Below are positions 34,186 through 43,616 of a DNA stretch of 64,000 bases, piece after piece. Within the stretch, counting starts at the first letter, position 1; every line of letters begins with the position of its first letter. The stretch is from Treponema succinifaciens DSM 2489 (lineage in GTDB: Bacteria > Spirochaetota > Spirochaetia > Treponematales > Treponemataceae), in assembly GCF_000195275.1 (NCBI RefSeq), contig NC_015385.1, forward strand, positions 1,690,501 to 1,754,500. Reading direction: 5' to 3'. A program made the position numbers and the translations under genes. The notes under the pieces are model-generated. The model was given only the letters and a program-made list of their open reading frames with translations, was not told the origin of the DNA and searched no databases.

Positions 34186-35709
34186 CTAGAGTATATAACG
34201 CTCCAAATTCTGGTTTTGAATTACGCCATTCAGTTTTTCATCAACATATTTACTGTCAATTGTTATTGTTTCACCTGCATGGCGGTCAGCATCAAAGCTC
34301 AATTCCTCAAGAACAGTTTCCATTATAGTGTGAAGCCTGCGCGCGCCTATATTTTCACTGTGAGAATTTACGTCTTCTGCTATAAAACTCATGCGGTCAA
34401 TAGCTTCGTCTGCAAACTTTAAAGTTACGCCTTCAGTTGCAAGAAGCGCTTCATACTGCTTTACAAGAGCGTTTTTTGGCTCGGTAAGTATGCGCTTGAA
34501 ATCTTCTTTTTTGAGCGGCTCCAATTCAACGCGAAGAGGAAATCTGCCTTGAAGTTCCGGGATAAGATCACTTGGGGCAGACACGCTGAACGCTCCGGCT
34601 CCAATAAACAAAATATGAGTTGTGTTTACCACGCCCCATTTTGTATTCACATCGCTTCCTTCAACAATAGGAAGAATGTCCCGCTGAACTCCTTCCCTGC
34701 TGACTGCCTGACGGTCGCCTTCACCGCCGTGAGTTGCAATCTTGTCAATTTCGTCTATAAAAATAATTCCGCTTTGCTCAACTCTTTTCTTTGCCTCGTC
34801 AGCAGCCTTGTCACTATCCGTATTCCGTTCAAGAGTGTCCGCCATGAGAATCTGCCGTGCTTCCCGAACAGTTACATTGCGCCTTTTTGATCTTCCGCCT
34901 GAAAGAAGCTCCTGAAGTCCATTTATACTTTCCTCAAGATCTTCTGGATTGCTTGCTCCCATCATGTTCATACTGAACGAAGGCTGGCGGTGAACAGTTA
35001 TTTCCACAACACGGTCTTCAAGCTTGCCTTCACGGAGCATTGTCCTGAATTTTTCACGTGTAGAAGCCATATCTTCGCTGGTTGAAGTTTCTTCTTCAAT
35101 TTCTTCCTGCGGCTCATCCTGAGCAGGATTTTCTTTTGGAATATCAACTTGAATCAAGCTTCCCTGAATCGGACTTGACTCGCCGAATATATTTCCAAGC
35201 ACATGGACATCTCTTTTTGGAGAGGAATCCTTGCGCTTTTTCTTGCCAGAACTTCCAGGCAAAAGCAAGTCAAGCAACTGGTCTTCCACAATCGGAATGC
35301 ATTTTTCACGCAGTTTTTCCTGCATTTCAGCCTTTACCATGTTATAGCCAACTGCCATAAGATCGCGAACCATGCTTTCAACATCACGGCCAACATAGCC
35401 AACCTCGGTGTATTTTGTGGCTTCCACTTTCAAGAATGGCGCTCCGCAAAGTTTTGCAAGACGGCGGGCAATTTCAGTTTTTCCGACTCCAGTTGGTCCC
35501 ATCATCAAAATGTTCTTCGGCGCAACTTCGTCCCGGATTTCCTCTGGAAGCTTTATCCTGCGCTGACGGTTTCGCAAAGCAACTGCGACAAAACGTTTTG
35601 CCTTCTGCTGTCCGATTATATAATTGTCAAGTTTTTCAACAATCTGCGCTGGAGTAAGTCCGTCTGGAATTCCTTTTGAATTCAGCTGCGCCTTGATTTC
35701 TTCAGTCAT
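34186..35709 (-). CDS. hslU: ATP-dependent protease ATPase subunit HslU
   Basis: AAA+ unfoldase that feeds substrates to the HslV peptidase. From the ATG at 35709 the protein has 507 residues: Walker A GPTGVGKT at 71-78, Walker B GIIFIDEIDK, the intermediate (I) domain in the middle, sensor region, and C-terminal LNGVIQNQNLERYIL, the tail that activates HslV by inserting into it. It is about 60 residues longer than E. coli HslU because of a Ser/Glu-rich insertion in the I domain. The start one base after the hslV stop with GGAG upstream is preferred to the TTG-type start at 35724. Confidence 0.97.
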   Translation of the reverse strand: MTEEIKAQLNSKGIPDGLTPAQIVEKLDNYIIGQQKAKRFVAVALRNRQRRIKLPEEIRDEVAPKNILMMGPTGVGKTEIARRLAKLCGAPFLKVEATKYTEVGYVGRDVESMVRDLMAVGYNMVKAEMQEKLREKCIPIVEDQLLDLLLPGSSGKKKRKDSSPKRDVHVLGNIFGESSPIQGSLIQVDIPKENPAQDEPQEEIEEETSTSEDMASTREKFRTMLREGKLEDRVVEITVHRQPSFSMNMMGASNPEDLEESINGLQELLSGGRSKRRNVTVREARQILMADTLERNTDSDKAADEAKKRVEQSGIIFIDEIDKIATHGGEGDRQAVSREGVQRDILPIVEGSDVNTKWGVVNTTHILFIGAGAFSVSAPSDLIPELQGRFPLRVELEPLKKEDFKRILTEPKNALVKQYEALLATEGVTLKFADEAIDRMSFIAEDVNSHSENIGARRLHTIMETVLEELSFDADRHAGETITIDSKYVDEKLNGVIQNQNLERYIL

Positions 35710-35710
35710 A

Positions 35711-36253
35711 TTAAAGCTCCTCAACTACAACATTGCTGTTAGTATAAATGCAAATTTGCCCTGCGATTGCAAGCGACTTCTGGGCAATTTCTTTTGCTGA
35801 AAACTGTGAAGATTCCATATAAGCCATCGCCGCCGCATAAGCATAATTTCCTCCAGAACCGATTGCAAGAATATCGTTTTCTGGCTCAATGACATCTCCG
35901 CTTCCTGAAATCAAAAGGATTTTTTTTGAATCAGCCACAAGCAAAAGCGCCTCAAGCTTGCTCATTGAACGTTCTGTTCGCCAAAGTTTTGCAAGCTCAA
36001 CAGCGGCACGAGTAAGGTCGCCGTTAAATGTCTTGAGTTTTTCTTCAAATTTATCAAAAAGAGTAAAAGCGTCTGCGGTTGCTCCGGCAAATCCTGTAAG
36101 AACTTTGCCATCATAAATGCGGCGCACTTTTTTTGCGTTGCCCTTCATAACAGTGTTTCCCATAGTAACCTGACCGTCTCCAGCCATGGCAACTTTTCCG
36201 TTTCTCCTTACAGCGATTACAGTGGTGCTGCGGATTTTATTTTCATTTTCCAT
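35711..36253 (-). CDS. hslV: ATP-dependent protease peptidase subunit HslV
   Basis: Proteasome-like peptidase of the HslUV machine. Processing before the Thr pair in [17 protein letters not shown] would expose the N-terminal catalytic threonine. Conserved GDGQVTMG and [14 protein letters not shown] regions are present. Length (180) is normal. AAGGAG precedes the ATG. The order xer-hslV-hslU behind topA equals the codV-clpQ-clpY block of Bacillus, and hslV and hslU are separated by only one base. Confidence 0.97.
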   Translation of the reverse strand: MENENKIRSTTVIAVRRNGKVAMAGDGQVTMGNTVMKGNAKKVRRIYDGKVLTGFAGATADAFTLFDKFEEKLKTFNGDLTRAAVELAKLWRTERSMSKLEALLLVADSKKILLISGSGDVIEPENDILAIGSGGNYAYAAAMAYMESSQFSAKEIAQKSLAIAGQICIYTNSNVVVEEL

Positions 36254-36286
36254 AATTTATATTCTCCTTAGCAGGCAGTTTTTATT

Positions 36287-37210
36287 TCAGTCTTTTTTTC
36301 CTGAATGCGGAAACGCCTGGCTGTATACTTTTTTTAAACGTTCCAAAGTTACATGAGTATAACGCTGGGTCGTGCTTATGTTGGAATGCCCAAGAAGCTC
36401 CTGAACAATTCTTATGTCCGCGCCGGAATTGAGCATACCCGTAGCGAAAGTGTGCCTAAAAGCATGAGGCGAAACATGGCTTCCTGTTCCTTCAATTCCT
36501 GTGTATCGGCTCACGATGTACCAAATTCCGTGGGCTGAAAGCGCAGTTCCTTTTTGGCTTAAAAAAATTCTGCTTACTTCGCCAGCGCATCCTTTTTCAG
36601 CCTGCGGAAATCTCGCCTTTCGTTCCTTCAAATAAAGCATAAGGGAATTTCTTGCGTCCTGTTCAAAATAAACGCGGCGGTCTTTTTTTCCTTTTCCTGT
36701 AACAATTGCGCTTCTAAAATCACTTGTAAAATCCTGAAACTTCAAGGAAGCAAGCTCGCTCACACGGCATCCAGAAGAATACATCATTTCAAAAATCGCC
36801 TTGTCCCTTGATGCCCACAAAAGCTCTTTTTTTTCAGGCTGACGGCAAACATTGTCAATTTCAACCTGAGACATAAAGCGCGGAAGTGTTTTTGGCTGAC
36901 GAAGACACTTTAACTCGTAGGAAACGTTTTTAGAAATATAACCAAATTTCTTTAAATATGCAAACAATCCTCTGACTGCGGAAATAATTCTATTTATAGA
37001 AGCCACTGAATATTTTCTGCGGCTCAAATATCCAACAAAAAGCCTCAAATCTTCCAGTGTCAGTCCTTCTGCCGATTTATCATTTCCAAAGAATTCGCAA
37101 AAATGAGCCAAATCCTGCCTGTAAGACAAAAGTGTATTTTCAGACAGTCCGCGCACACTTCCGAGGTAAATCAAAAATTCTTCGGAACATTCAAAGAGAG
37201 TTTCAGGCAT
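36287..37210 (-). CDS. xerC: Tyrosine recombinase XerC-like
   Basis: Site-specific recombinase of the Xer family that resolves chromosome dimers at dif. From ATG 37210 it has 307 residues: SAM-like N-terminal DNA-binding domain (EEFLIYLGSVRGLSENTLLSYRQDLAHFCEF) and the catalytic set Arg in GCRVSELASL, Lys in GKGKKDR, HAFRHTFATGML (His, Arg), His in LLGHSNIS, and nucleophile Tyr in TTQRYTHV. Its position between topA and hslV matches the XerC/CodV gene. The start overlaps topA by eight bases. A second Xer gene lies next to ftsZ; which is XerC and which XerD is inferred from context only. Confidence 0.9.
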   Translation of the reverse strand: MPETLFECSEEFLIYLGSVRGLSENTLLSYRQDLAHFCEFFGNDKSAEGLTLEDLRLFVGYLSRRKYSVASINRIISAVRGLFAYLKKFGYISKNVSYELKCLRQPKTLPRFMSQVEIDNVCRQPEKKELLWASRDKAIFEMMYSSGCRVSELASLKFQDFTSDFRSAIVTGKGKKDRRVYFEQDARNSLMLYLKERKARFPQAEKGCAGEVSRIFLSQKGTALSAHGIWYIVSRYTGIEGTGSHVSPHAFRHTFATGMLNSGADIRIVQELLGHSNISTTQRYTHVTLERLKKVYSQAFPHSGKKD

Positions 37211-39398
37211 TTTGGGATTCTTTTGACACTTTATCAGCCTTGTTCGCCTTTGCAAATTCTCCTGCAGCTTCAGCAGCAACAGCTTCATCCGCTGAATGGA
37301 GATAGTCGCAGTCAGGATTTATGCAGCTTTTATATGAACCGTTTTTCTTGTCGTATTTTTCAACAAGAAACCAGCCGCACTTAGGGCAATAAACATCAAT
37401 AGGCTTAAAATGCGAAATAAATGTGCATTCAGGATAATTTGTGCATCCATAGAATTCTTTTCCACGGCCTTTTGTTTTTCTTGCGACAATATGCCCATCA
37501 CAGCCTTTGCGCGGACATTTTGCAAGCGGAACACTTTTTGTATTGTGGCACTCAGGAAATCCAGAGCAGGCAAGAAAGTATCCGAAGCGTCCAAGTTTTT
37601 TCACCATTGGCTTTCCGCACTTCTCGCAAATCTCATCAGTAGGCTCATCAAGAGTTCCTTTCAAGCTTTCCTGATTTTCCATGACTTCCTCAACACGATT
37701 TTTAAACGGTCCAAAGAAATCCGCAATCATATTGTTCCAGACAAGCTCATTCTGCTCAACCTTGTCAAGATTATTTTCAACTTCAGAAGTAAACTGCTCA
37801 TTTATAACATCAGGAAATGATTCCACAAGAATCTTGCAGATGATCTTTCCGAGCATCGTTGGAACAAGCTGCTTGTTATTCCGCGTAACATAATAACGGT
37901 CAAGCAAAACTGAAATTATAGGCGCGTAAGTTGACGGGCGGCCGATTCCCTTTTCCTCCAAAGTTTTTACCATTGAAGCATCAGTGTAACGAGCCGGACC
38001 TTGAGTAAAATGCTGCTCAGGATAAAATTTTCCGCTTGAAAGAATTTCACCAATCTTAAGAGAAGGAAGGCTTCCTGTTACATCTTCCTTTGAAGAAAGT
38101 GTCTTTATGACATTATAAAAACCTTTGTGGCTTAACTTGCTTGCGCTCACACGGAACAAAGCGTCTCCAGCCTGAATATCAACACTAGTCGTCTTTGACT
38201 TAGCATTGTTCATCTGACTTGAAACAAAACGTTCCCAAATAATCGAGTACAAACGAAGTTCTTCACGAGTCAAATATTCCTTCACGCTGTCTGGAGTATA
38301 CTTTACATAAGTCGGACGAATCGCTTCGTGAGCATCCTGTGCGCTCTTTCCAACTGCATATTCAATTTTTTCAGCAGGAAGATCCTCCGGGAAATTTTTT
38401 CCAATCCACTCTCTTACATCGTTTATAGCGGTCTGGCTTATGCGGACAGAATCGGTACGCATATAGGTAATAAGTCCAACGCGAGTGTTTCCAATCTGCA
38501 CGCCTTCATAAAGACGCTGGGCAATCTGCATTGTTTTTCTTGAAGTAAAACTGAGCCTGTTTGCCGCTGCCTGCTGAAGTTTTGAAGTTGTAAAAGGAGG
38601 CTTAGGACGGACAGTTTTTTCAGTTTCCTTTATGTCTAAAACTTTGCATTCGCTGTTTTGAATTTCTTTTATAATATCATTAACAGCATTTTCATTTTTC
38701 AGTTCAGGTTTTGTTCCTTTGTACTGAACAAGCTGAGCCGTAAATTTATTTTTTCCCTTCGCAAAATCCGCATCAAGAGACCAATATTCTTCAGGAATAA
38801 AATCTTCAACTTCTTTTTCACGCTCGCAAATAAGACGCAACGCAACAGACTGAACACGTCCGGCACTAAGTCCGTTTTTTACTTTTTTCCAAAGAAGCGG
38901 ACTCAAATTGTAGCCAACAAGCCTGTCAAGAACACGGCGGGCTTTCTGCGCATTTACCTTTGCTTCGTCTATTTCACGTGGATTTTTTACAGATTCCTTT
39001 ATCGCAACTGGAGTAATTTCATTAAAAACAATGCGATGTATGGGAGCTGCGGTTTTTTCCTTGAGCGCGTTATTCAAATGCCATGCAATTGCCTCACCTT
39101 CACGGTCATTATCCGATGCAAGCAAAACGCCAGAAGAATTCTTTGCATCTTTTTGCAGTTCCTTTAAAAGCTTTGCACGCCCGCGGACAGTTATATATTC
39201 CGGCTGAAAATTATTGTTTACATCGATTGCGATGCGGCTTTTGGGCAAATCAATAAGATGTCCCATAGAAGCCTTTACCGTGTAGCCAGTTCCAAGATAA
39301 TGCTCAATTGTCTTTGCTTTCGCAGGAGACTCAACAATAATCAGAGTGTTCTTTTTTGCCTCTTTTTTCGATGTTTTTTTAGCAGTTTTTTCAGCCAT
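37203..39398 (-). CDS. topA: DNA topoisomerase I
   Basis: Type IA topoisomerase relaxing negative supercoils. The 731-residue protein begins with a Lys-rich tail (MAEKTAKKTSKKEAKKN), followed by the Toprim motif IVESPAKAKTIEHYLG with the catalytic glutamate, DNDREGEAIAWHL, and the active-site tyrosine in GLITYMRTDSVR. The C-terminus contains cysteine clusters (CEKCGKPM, CPRKGCDGH, CPKCGWF with CINPDC) of the zf-TopA type. The protein ends in an Ala/Lys-rich tail overlapping xerC. AGGTGA precedes the ATG. It follows dprA, giving the conserved dprA-topA-xer order. Confidence 0.97.
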   Translation of the reverse strand: MAEKTAKKTSKKEAKKNTLIIVESPAKAKTIEHYLGTGYTVKASMGHLIDLPKSRIAIDVNNNFQPEYITVRGRAKLLKELQKDAKNSSGVLLASDNDREGEAIAWHLNNALKEKTAAPIHRIVFNEITPVAIKESVKNPREIDEAKVNAQKARRVLDRLVGYNLSPLLWKKVKNGLSAGRVQSVALRLICEREKEVEDFIPEEYWSLDADFAKGKNKFTAQLVQYKGTKPELKNENAVNDIIKEIQNSECKVLDIKETEKTVRPKPPFTTSKLQQAAANRLSFTSRKTMQIAQRLYEGVQIGNTRVGLITYMRTDSVRISQTAINDVREWIGKNFPEDLPAEKIEYAVGKSAQDAHEAIRPTYVKYTPDSVKEYLTREELRLYSIIWERFVSSQMNNAKSKTTSVDIQAGDALFRVSASKLSHKGFYNVIKTLSSKEDVTGSLPSLKIGEILSSGKFYPEQHFTQGPARYTDASMVKTLEEKGIGRPSTYAPIISVLLDRYYVTRNNKQLVPTMLGKIICKILVESFPDVINEQFTSEVENNLDKVEQNELVWNNMIADFFGPFKNRVEEVMENQESLKGTLDEPTDEICEKCGKPMVKKLGRFGYFLACSGFPECHNTKSVPLAKCPRKGCDGHIVARKTKGRGKEFYGCTNYPECTFISHFKPIDVYCPKCGWFLVEKYDKKNGSYKSCINPDCDYLHSADEAVAAEAAGEFAKANKADKVSKESQNA

Positions 39399-39408
39399 AA
39401 TTCACCTG

Positions 39409-40365
39409 TCAGCATGAATCAAAAAATTCAAGCTGTCCTTTATTTTTACAGACTTTAAATCCCGGAGCATTTTTTTTTACCGCGACAAAATCCGCATAGT
39501 TTTCTATAACCGGAGCTCCTTCCTCAATAAATTTTTCAGAAGTACGGACACTTTTCTTTCCGCCGTGCCCATTTTTTTCAGCTTCACTGCAAAATCCAGC
39601 CGAATGAAAAACAACATCGCGGTTGTAATCAAGGGCGAAATCAGCAGTAATAAGAGCACCGCTTCCAGCAGGAGCATGAACAACGACAGTGCACGAAGAC
39701 AAAGCCGCCACAAGCCTGTTCCGCTGAACAAATCTCCAAGGCTCAGCAGGAATGCCGGGAACATACTCGCTTGCAATAAATCCGCCGTTTTTTACAATCT
39801 GCTGGGCAAGGCTTCTGTTTCCATAAGGAACAACAGTATCGATTCCGCACGGAAGAATCGCCGCAGTTGACTGCAAAATTCCGCTGGAAAGAGCGCCTTT
39901 ATGAGCAAAACTGTCAATTCCATTTGCAAGCCCGGAAATAACAGTCTGCCCGCAAAAAGCAGCTTCCCTTGCAAAGCCAAAAGCCGCATGCGCAGTTTTT
40001 TCACAAATGCATCGTGTTCCCACAACAGAAACACACGGCTTTTTCAAGGCTTCTAAGGTTCCGCGGTAAAAAAATGCGTAAGGAGAATCTGGAATAGTCC
40101 TAAGCATGGCAGGAAATTCCGCTTCATAATAAAAAACGGAATTTATTCCTTTTGATTCTGCAAGGCTAAAACTTCTTTCAGCTAAAGCCCTGCACGCTTT
40201 TCCATTCCAAGCCGCCCTTCCCAAACTTCTGCCTATAATAGTAGAAAGCTCTTCTATAGACAGTAACGCAAGATTATCCATGCTGTCAATATTTTTCTTT
40301 AAAAGAATTTTTTCTTTGGCAGAAAGGAATGTTATTGATGAAATTGCAATGTCTAAAATATCCAC
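39409..40365 (-). CDS. dprA: DNA processing protein DprA/Smf
   Basis: Loads RecA on incoming single-stranded DNA in transformable bacteria and is widespread elsewhere. The 318-residue protein has the Rossmann-like core: VSVVGTRCICEKTAHAAFGFAREAAFCGQTVISGLANGIDSFAHKGAL and AILPCGIDTVVPYGNRSLAQQI, then GGFIASEYVPG. N-terminal SAM-like helices occupy about 1-75. The C-terminal winged-helix found in some DprA proteins is missing. Start is GTG at 40365 without a ribosome binding site; TTGCAT (40400-40395) and TATCTT (40377-40372) with 17-bp spacing could form a promoter ending six bases before it. Confidence 0.93.
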   Translation of the reverse strand: MDILDIAISSITFLSAKEKILLKKNIDSMDNLALLSIEELSTIIGRSLGRAAWNGKACRALAERSFSLAESKGINSVFYYEAEFPAMLRTIPDSPYAFFYRGTLEALKKPCVSVVGTRCICEKTAHAAFGFAREAAFCGQTVISGLANGIDSFAHKGALSSGILQSTAAILPCGIDTVVPYGNRSLAQQIVKNGGFIASEYVPGIPAEPWRFVQRNRLVAALSSCTVVVHAPAGSGALITADFALDYNRDVVFHSAGFCSEAEKNGHGGKKSVRTSEKFIEEGAPVIENYADFVAVKKNAPGFKVCKNKGQLEFFDSC

Positions 40366-40403
40366 AAGAAAAAGATATAAAAAACTGTTATAAAATGCAA
40401 ATT

Positions 40404-41138
40404 TTATTTATACTGAAGCTCAAGGCATTTCTTTTTGTTTTCCTGCGCAGCCTTAACTTTTTCATCATTAGGTTTTAGCTCAATAATTTTGTCGTAAAGC
40501 TCAATAGCCTTGTCAAACTGATACGTTAAATAATACGCGCCCGCAAGAGCAAACATTGCATTTGTATCTCTGGTTTGAACAGAAAGAAATTTTTCAAGAT
40601 AAGGAATCGCCTTGTCGCCCTGCCCGAATTCAAAAACGTAAAGAATTCCAAGTCCGTACAAAACGCGGTAATACTTCGGGTTAATTTTCAATGCCTGAAG
40701 ATACGAACTTTCCGCAAGCCGAAGATAATTCATTTTTTTTATCGCTTCATCTGACGAAGTTCCTTTAGCATCAAAATCAAGGCTAGCGTTCGCCATGTGG
40801 CCTGCACAGCTTCCTACATAATAATAAAGATTCGCATTGTCCGGATAATAAGACAAAGCCTTTTGAAAACATTCCAAAGCTTTTCCGTACATCTGCTGGT
40901 CAATATAACGGGTTCCAAGAATTTTATACCAAATTCCAATCTGACCTTCTGTAAGAGCCAAATCCATTGCGCGGGCATCGTATTTTTTTATAGCTTCTTC
41001 AAGTTCTTCTTTTGTCGTAGGATTTGAAACACCTTCTTCAATTCGCTGCATCCGTTTTATAGAATTATAAGAAGGAGAACAAGAAATCGCCGCAAAAGAA
41101 ATCAAAAGAGCAAACGAAATTTTGATAATTTTTTTCAT
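40404..41138 (-). CDS. TPR-repeat lipoprotein
   Basis: A 244-residue lipoprotein: signal sequence MKKIIKISFALLISFAAISC with a lipobox-like cysteine (Cys20). The mature protein is helical with tetratricopeptide repeats, for example YGKALECFQKALSYYPDNANLYYYVG, AESSYLQALKINPKYYRVLYGLGILY and FDKAIELYDKIIELKPNDEK. TPRs mediate protein contacts, so it may be an envelope scaffold. GGAGG precedes the ATG. It sits between xerD and dprA in the long minus-strand run; no specific partner can be deduced. Confidence 0.9.
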   Translation of the reverse strand: MKKIIKISFALLISFAAISCSPSYNSIKRMQRIEEGVSNPTTKEELEEAIKKYDARAMDLALTEGQIGIWYKILGTRYIDQQMYGKALECFQKALSYYPDNANLYYYVGSCAGHMANASLDFDAKGTSSDEAIKKMNYLRLAESSYLQALKINPKYYRVLYGLGILYVFEFGQGDKAIPYLEKFLSVQTRDTNAMFALAGAYYLTYQFDKAIELYDKIIELKPNDEKVKAAQENKKKCLELQYK

Positions 41139-41155
41139 AAAAATCCTCCGTTGTT

Positions 41156-42049
41156 TTATTCAGTTTTATGACCCGGGAAAAAATCCCTGTGGCTTTCTTC
41201 AAGCCTTGAATCATCTATGTGCGTATAAATCTGCGTTGTAGATAAATCCGAATGCCCCAAAAGTTCCTGCACAGATCTTAAATCCGCGCCGCCTGAAAGC
41301 AAATGTGTTGCAAAGGAATGACGCAAAGTGTGAACTTTCGCTTCAATTCCAGTTTTCTTTCCCATGGCCTTGAAATTCTTCCAAATTCCTTTTCTTGAAA
41401 TAGGATTTCCTTTAGAATTTACAAAAACTTCAGGAATAATTCTACTTCCTACAAATCCTGGGCGAATTTCAAAAATCCATTTCTTAAGCCAAAACGCCGC
41501 ATCCTCTCCAAACGGAACAAGACGCTCCTTGCTGCCCTTTCCGCGGACAAGAATCAGGTTTTCGTCAAAATGTACATTTGCAATCAAAAGTGAACAAGCT
41601 TCGCTTATCCGAAGTCCGCAGCTGTAAATCACTTCGTACAACGCGCGGTCTCTTATTCCAAGCGGCTTTTTCACGTCAATTGAAGCCAAAAGGCTGTCAA
41701 CCTGCTCAACTTCCAAAACTTTTGGCAAAGCCCTTGAAACCTTAGGCTTTCCGATTTCATGCGCAAAATTTTCAATCCATATTTTTTTTCGGACTAAAAA
41801 CGAACCAAAAATTCTAAGCGCAGACAAATCTTTTGCAAGCGTAATTTCTTTTCTTCCGGAAGTTTTTCTAAAAGCCGTATAATAAAGCAAAGACTGAACC
41901 GTAACTTTTTCTAGCGGCGTTTCATTTTTTTCCAGATAATCAAGAAATTCCTGAACACAAATCAAATAAGTTTCCGCCGTCAGTTTTCCGTGATTTTCCA
42001 CAAAAAGAAGCTCACTGTAAAATTCCTGAAGCAGAGATTTTTTTTCCAT
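41156..42049 (-). CDS. xerD: Tyrosine recombinase XerD-like
   Basis: Second Xer recombinase of the window, 297 residues. Catalytic residues: Arg in GLRISEACSL, Lys in GKGSKERLV, HTLRHSFATHLL, His in LLGHSDLS and Tyr in TTQIYTHI. N-terminal DNA-binding domain at about 3-90. It begins three bases after the ftsZ stop without its own ribosome binding site, so it is probably coupled to ftsZ translation. Linking a dimer-resolution recombinase to ftsZ makes sense because XerCD acts at the closing septum, although no FtsK gene is present here. Confidence 0.9.
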   Translation of the reverse strand: MEKKSLLQEFYSELLFVENHGKLTAETYLICVQEFLDYLEKNETPLEKVTVQSLLYYTAFRKTSGRKEITLAKDLSALRIFGSFLVRKKIWIENFAHEIGKPKVSRALPKVLEVEQVDSLLASIDVKKPLGIRDRALYEVIYSCGLRISEACSLLIANVHFDENLILVRGKGSKERLVPFGEDAAFWLKKWIFEIRPGFVGSRIIPEVFVNSKGNPISRKGIWKNFKAMGKKTGIEAKVHTLRHSFATHLLSGGADLRSVQELLGHSDLSTTQIYTHIDDSRLEESHRDFFPGHKTE

Positions 42050-42052
42050 ATA

Positions 42053-43540
42053 TTAAAGCTGCGTCAAATCTATGGAGCGCGAAAGTCCGTTCAAGCGTTT
42101 TCTATAAATCGCCGGCTGATTTATGTCGTTCGGATCAATTTTTATTCCCGATGGAAGCTTGTGCCCAGAAAACGGTCTTTTTTCTTCTGCAGAATTTTTT
42201 TCTTCAGGCTGATTTTCAACAAGCGAAACAGTCTCTCGTTCACCAAGAGATTCCGCTGGAGCAAATGAAGTTTCGTCATTTTCTTTTGGTGCGGAATTTT
42301 CAACTGAAGAATTTTTAAAATCTATGGAACTAAAATGTTCGGAATGTTTTGCAGGTTTTGAATCGGATTCAGTTTTTCCGCCCAATGCACGGATAAATTC
42401 ACCATAGTCGGCAACAGAATCATCTTTTTCATCTTCTTCCAAAGGAACTGAAGTTGCAAAGTCGTCATTGCCGCTAAAATCAGTTGCAATTACGGTAACA
42501 GAAACTTCGTCGTCTTCCATTGCGGAATTTTCTGAAAGTCCAAAGATTATTTCCGCCTCTTTGCTTGCAGAATGCTTGATTAAATTCACAATATCCTGTG
42601 TTTCTTCCAAATCCAAATTTCCATTACTTGTTATGTTAATGAGAATTTTTCTTGCGCCGTCAATCTGGCGATTTTCAAGCAGAGGATTTGCAATCGCACC
42701 TTCAACAGCTTCGTTGACTCTGTTTTCACCCTTGCCTTTTCCAACGCCAAGAATTGAATCGCCTGAACCGTACATGATTTTTCTTACATCGGCAAAATCA
42801 AGATTTATATCACCAGGCTGAGTAATAAGTTCAGTAATTCCCTTTACGCCAGCACACAAAAGTCCGTCCGCAAACTTGAACTGTTCTCTAAAAGTCATGC
42901 GGTGGTCAACATTTTCAACGGCCTTAAAAATCAAATCATTCGGAAGAACAATCAAGCTGTCTACATTTTGCCTAAGTTTTTCAAGTCCTTCCATAGCGTT
43001 ATCCATGCGGACTTTTCCTTCAAATTCGAAAGGAGTTGTAACAACGGCAATTGTAAGAATTCCAGCATTGTGAGAAAGTTCCGCAACAACAGGCGCGGAA
43101 CCTGTTCCAGTTCCGCCCCCCATTCCGGCAGTTATAATAACCATGTTTGCACCGGAAATAATTCGTGAAATACGCTCAGCATCTTCTTTTGCGGCATTTT
43201 CACCAACAGCAGGATTTCCGCCCGCGCCAAGTCCGCCTGTAATTTTCTGTCCAATCGGAACTCTTAACTGCGCAGTTGATTTATGCAAAGCCTGCTTATC
43301 TGTATTTAAAACAATAAACTGAACACCAGAAACTCCGTCTTCAATCATGCGCTGAACCGCACTAGAGCCTCCGCCTCCACAGCCAATAATTTTTATAACA
43401 GTAGGATTTATGTCACCAAGCTCGTCATCAAAATTCAACGGCTCGTCATTTTCAACGCTTGAAGCTGACTGCAAAACTGAACCACTCAGCGGCACATTCA
43501 TTTTTTGAGAAGACGTATCTTCAACATTTGTAAATTCCAT
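42053..43540 (-). CDS. ftsZ: Cell division protein FtsZ
   Basis: Tubulin-like GTPase that forms the division ring. From ATG 43540 (GGGAGG upstream; 495 residues): an N-terminal extension of about 47 residues, IIGCGGGGSSAVQRM, the signature GGGTGTGSAP at 141-150, and the T7 loop region (GDINLDFADV). The globular part ends near residue 365; a variable, acidic linker of about 115 residues and the conserved-looking C-terminal peptide (IYRKRLNGLSRSIDLTQL) follow. The peptide resembles, but does not match, the usual FtsZ tail that binds FtsA. The upstream start at 43582 has no ribosome binding site. Confidence 0.98.
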   Translation of the reverse strand: MEFTNVEDTSSQKMNVPLSGSVLQSASSVENDEPLNFDDELGDINPTVIKIIGCGGGGSSAVQRMIEDGVSGVQFIVLNTDKQALHKSTAQLRVPIGQKITGGLGAGGNPAVGENAAKEDAERISRIISGANMVIITAGMGGGTGTGSAPVVAELSHNAGILTIAVVTTPFEFEGKVRMDNAMEGLEKLRQNVDSLIVLPNDLIFKAVENVDHRMTFREQFKFADGLLCAGVKGITELITQPGDINLDFADVRKIMYGSGDSILGVGKGKGENRVNEAVEGAIANPLLENRQIDGARKILINITSNGNLDLEETQDIVNLIKHSASKEAEIIFGLSENSAMEDDEVSVTVIATDFSGNDDFATSVPLEEDEKDDSVADYGEFIRALGGKTESDSKPAKHSEHFSSIDFKNSSVENSAPKENDETSFAPAESLGERETVSLVENQPEEKNSAEEKRPFSGHKLPSGIKIDPNDINQPAIYRKRLNGLSRSIDLTQL

Positions 43541-43616
43541 ATTATTCCTCCCGACCCGCGCATTCTGCTTCTTAATCCCCATTAAAAACAGAGCGCATCC
43601 AAAAATATTTAGTTTA

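Noticed and set aside
40404-41138. BamD/YfiO as identity of the TPR lipoprotein
   Set aside because: Gene context and the arrangement of repeats do not specifically support it; TPR lipoproteins are too diverse to name.
42053-43582. Upstream in-frame start for ftsZ at 43582
   Set aside because: It has no ribosome binding site, while GGGAGG lies at proper distance from the ATG at 43540.
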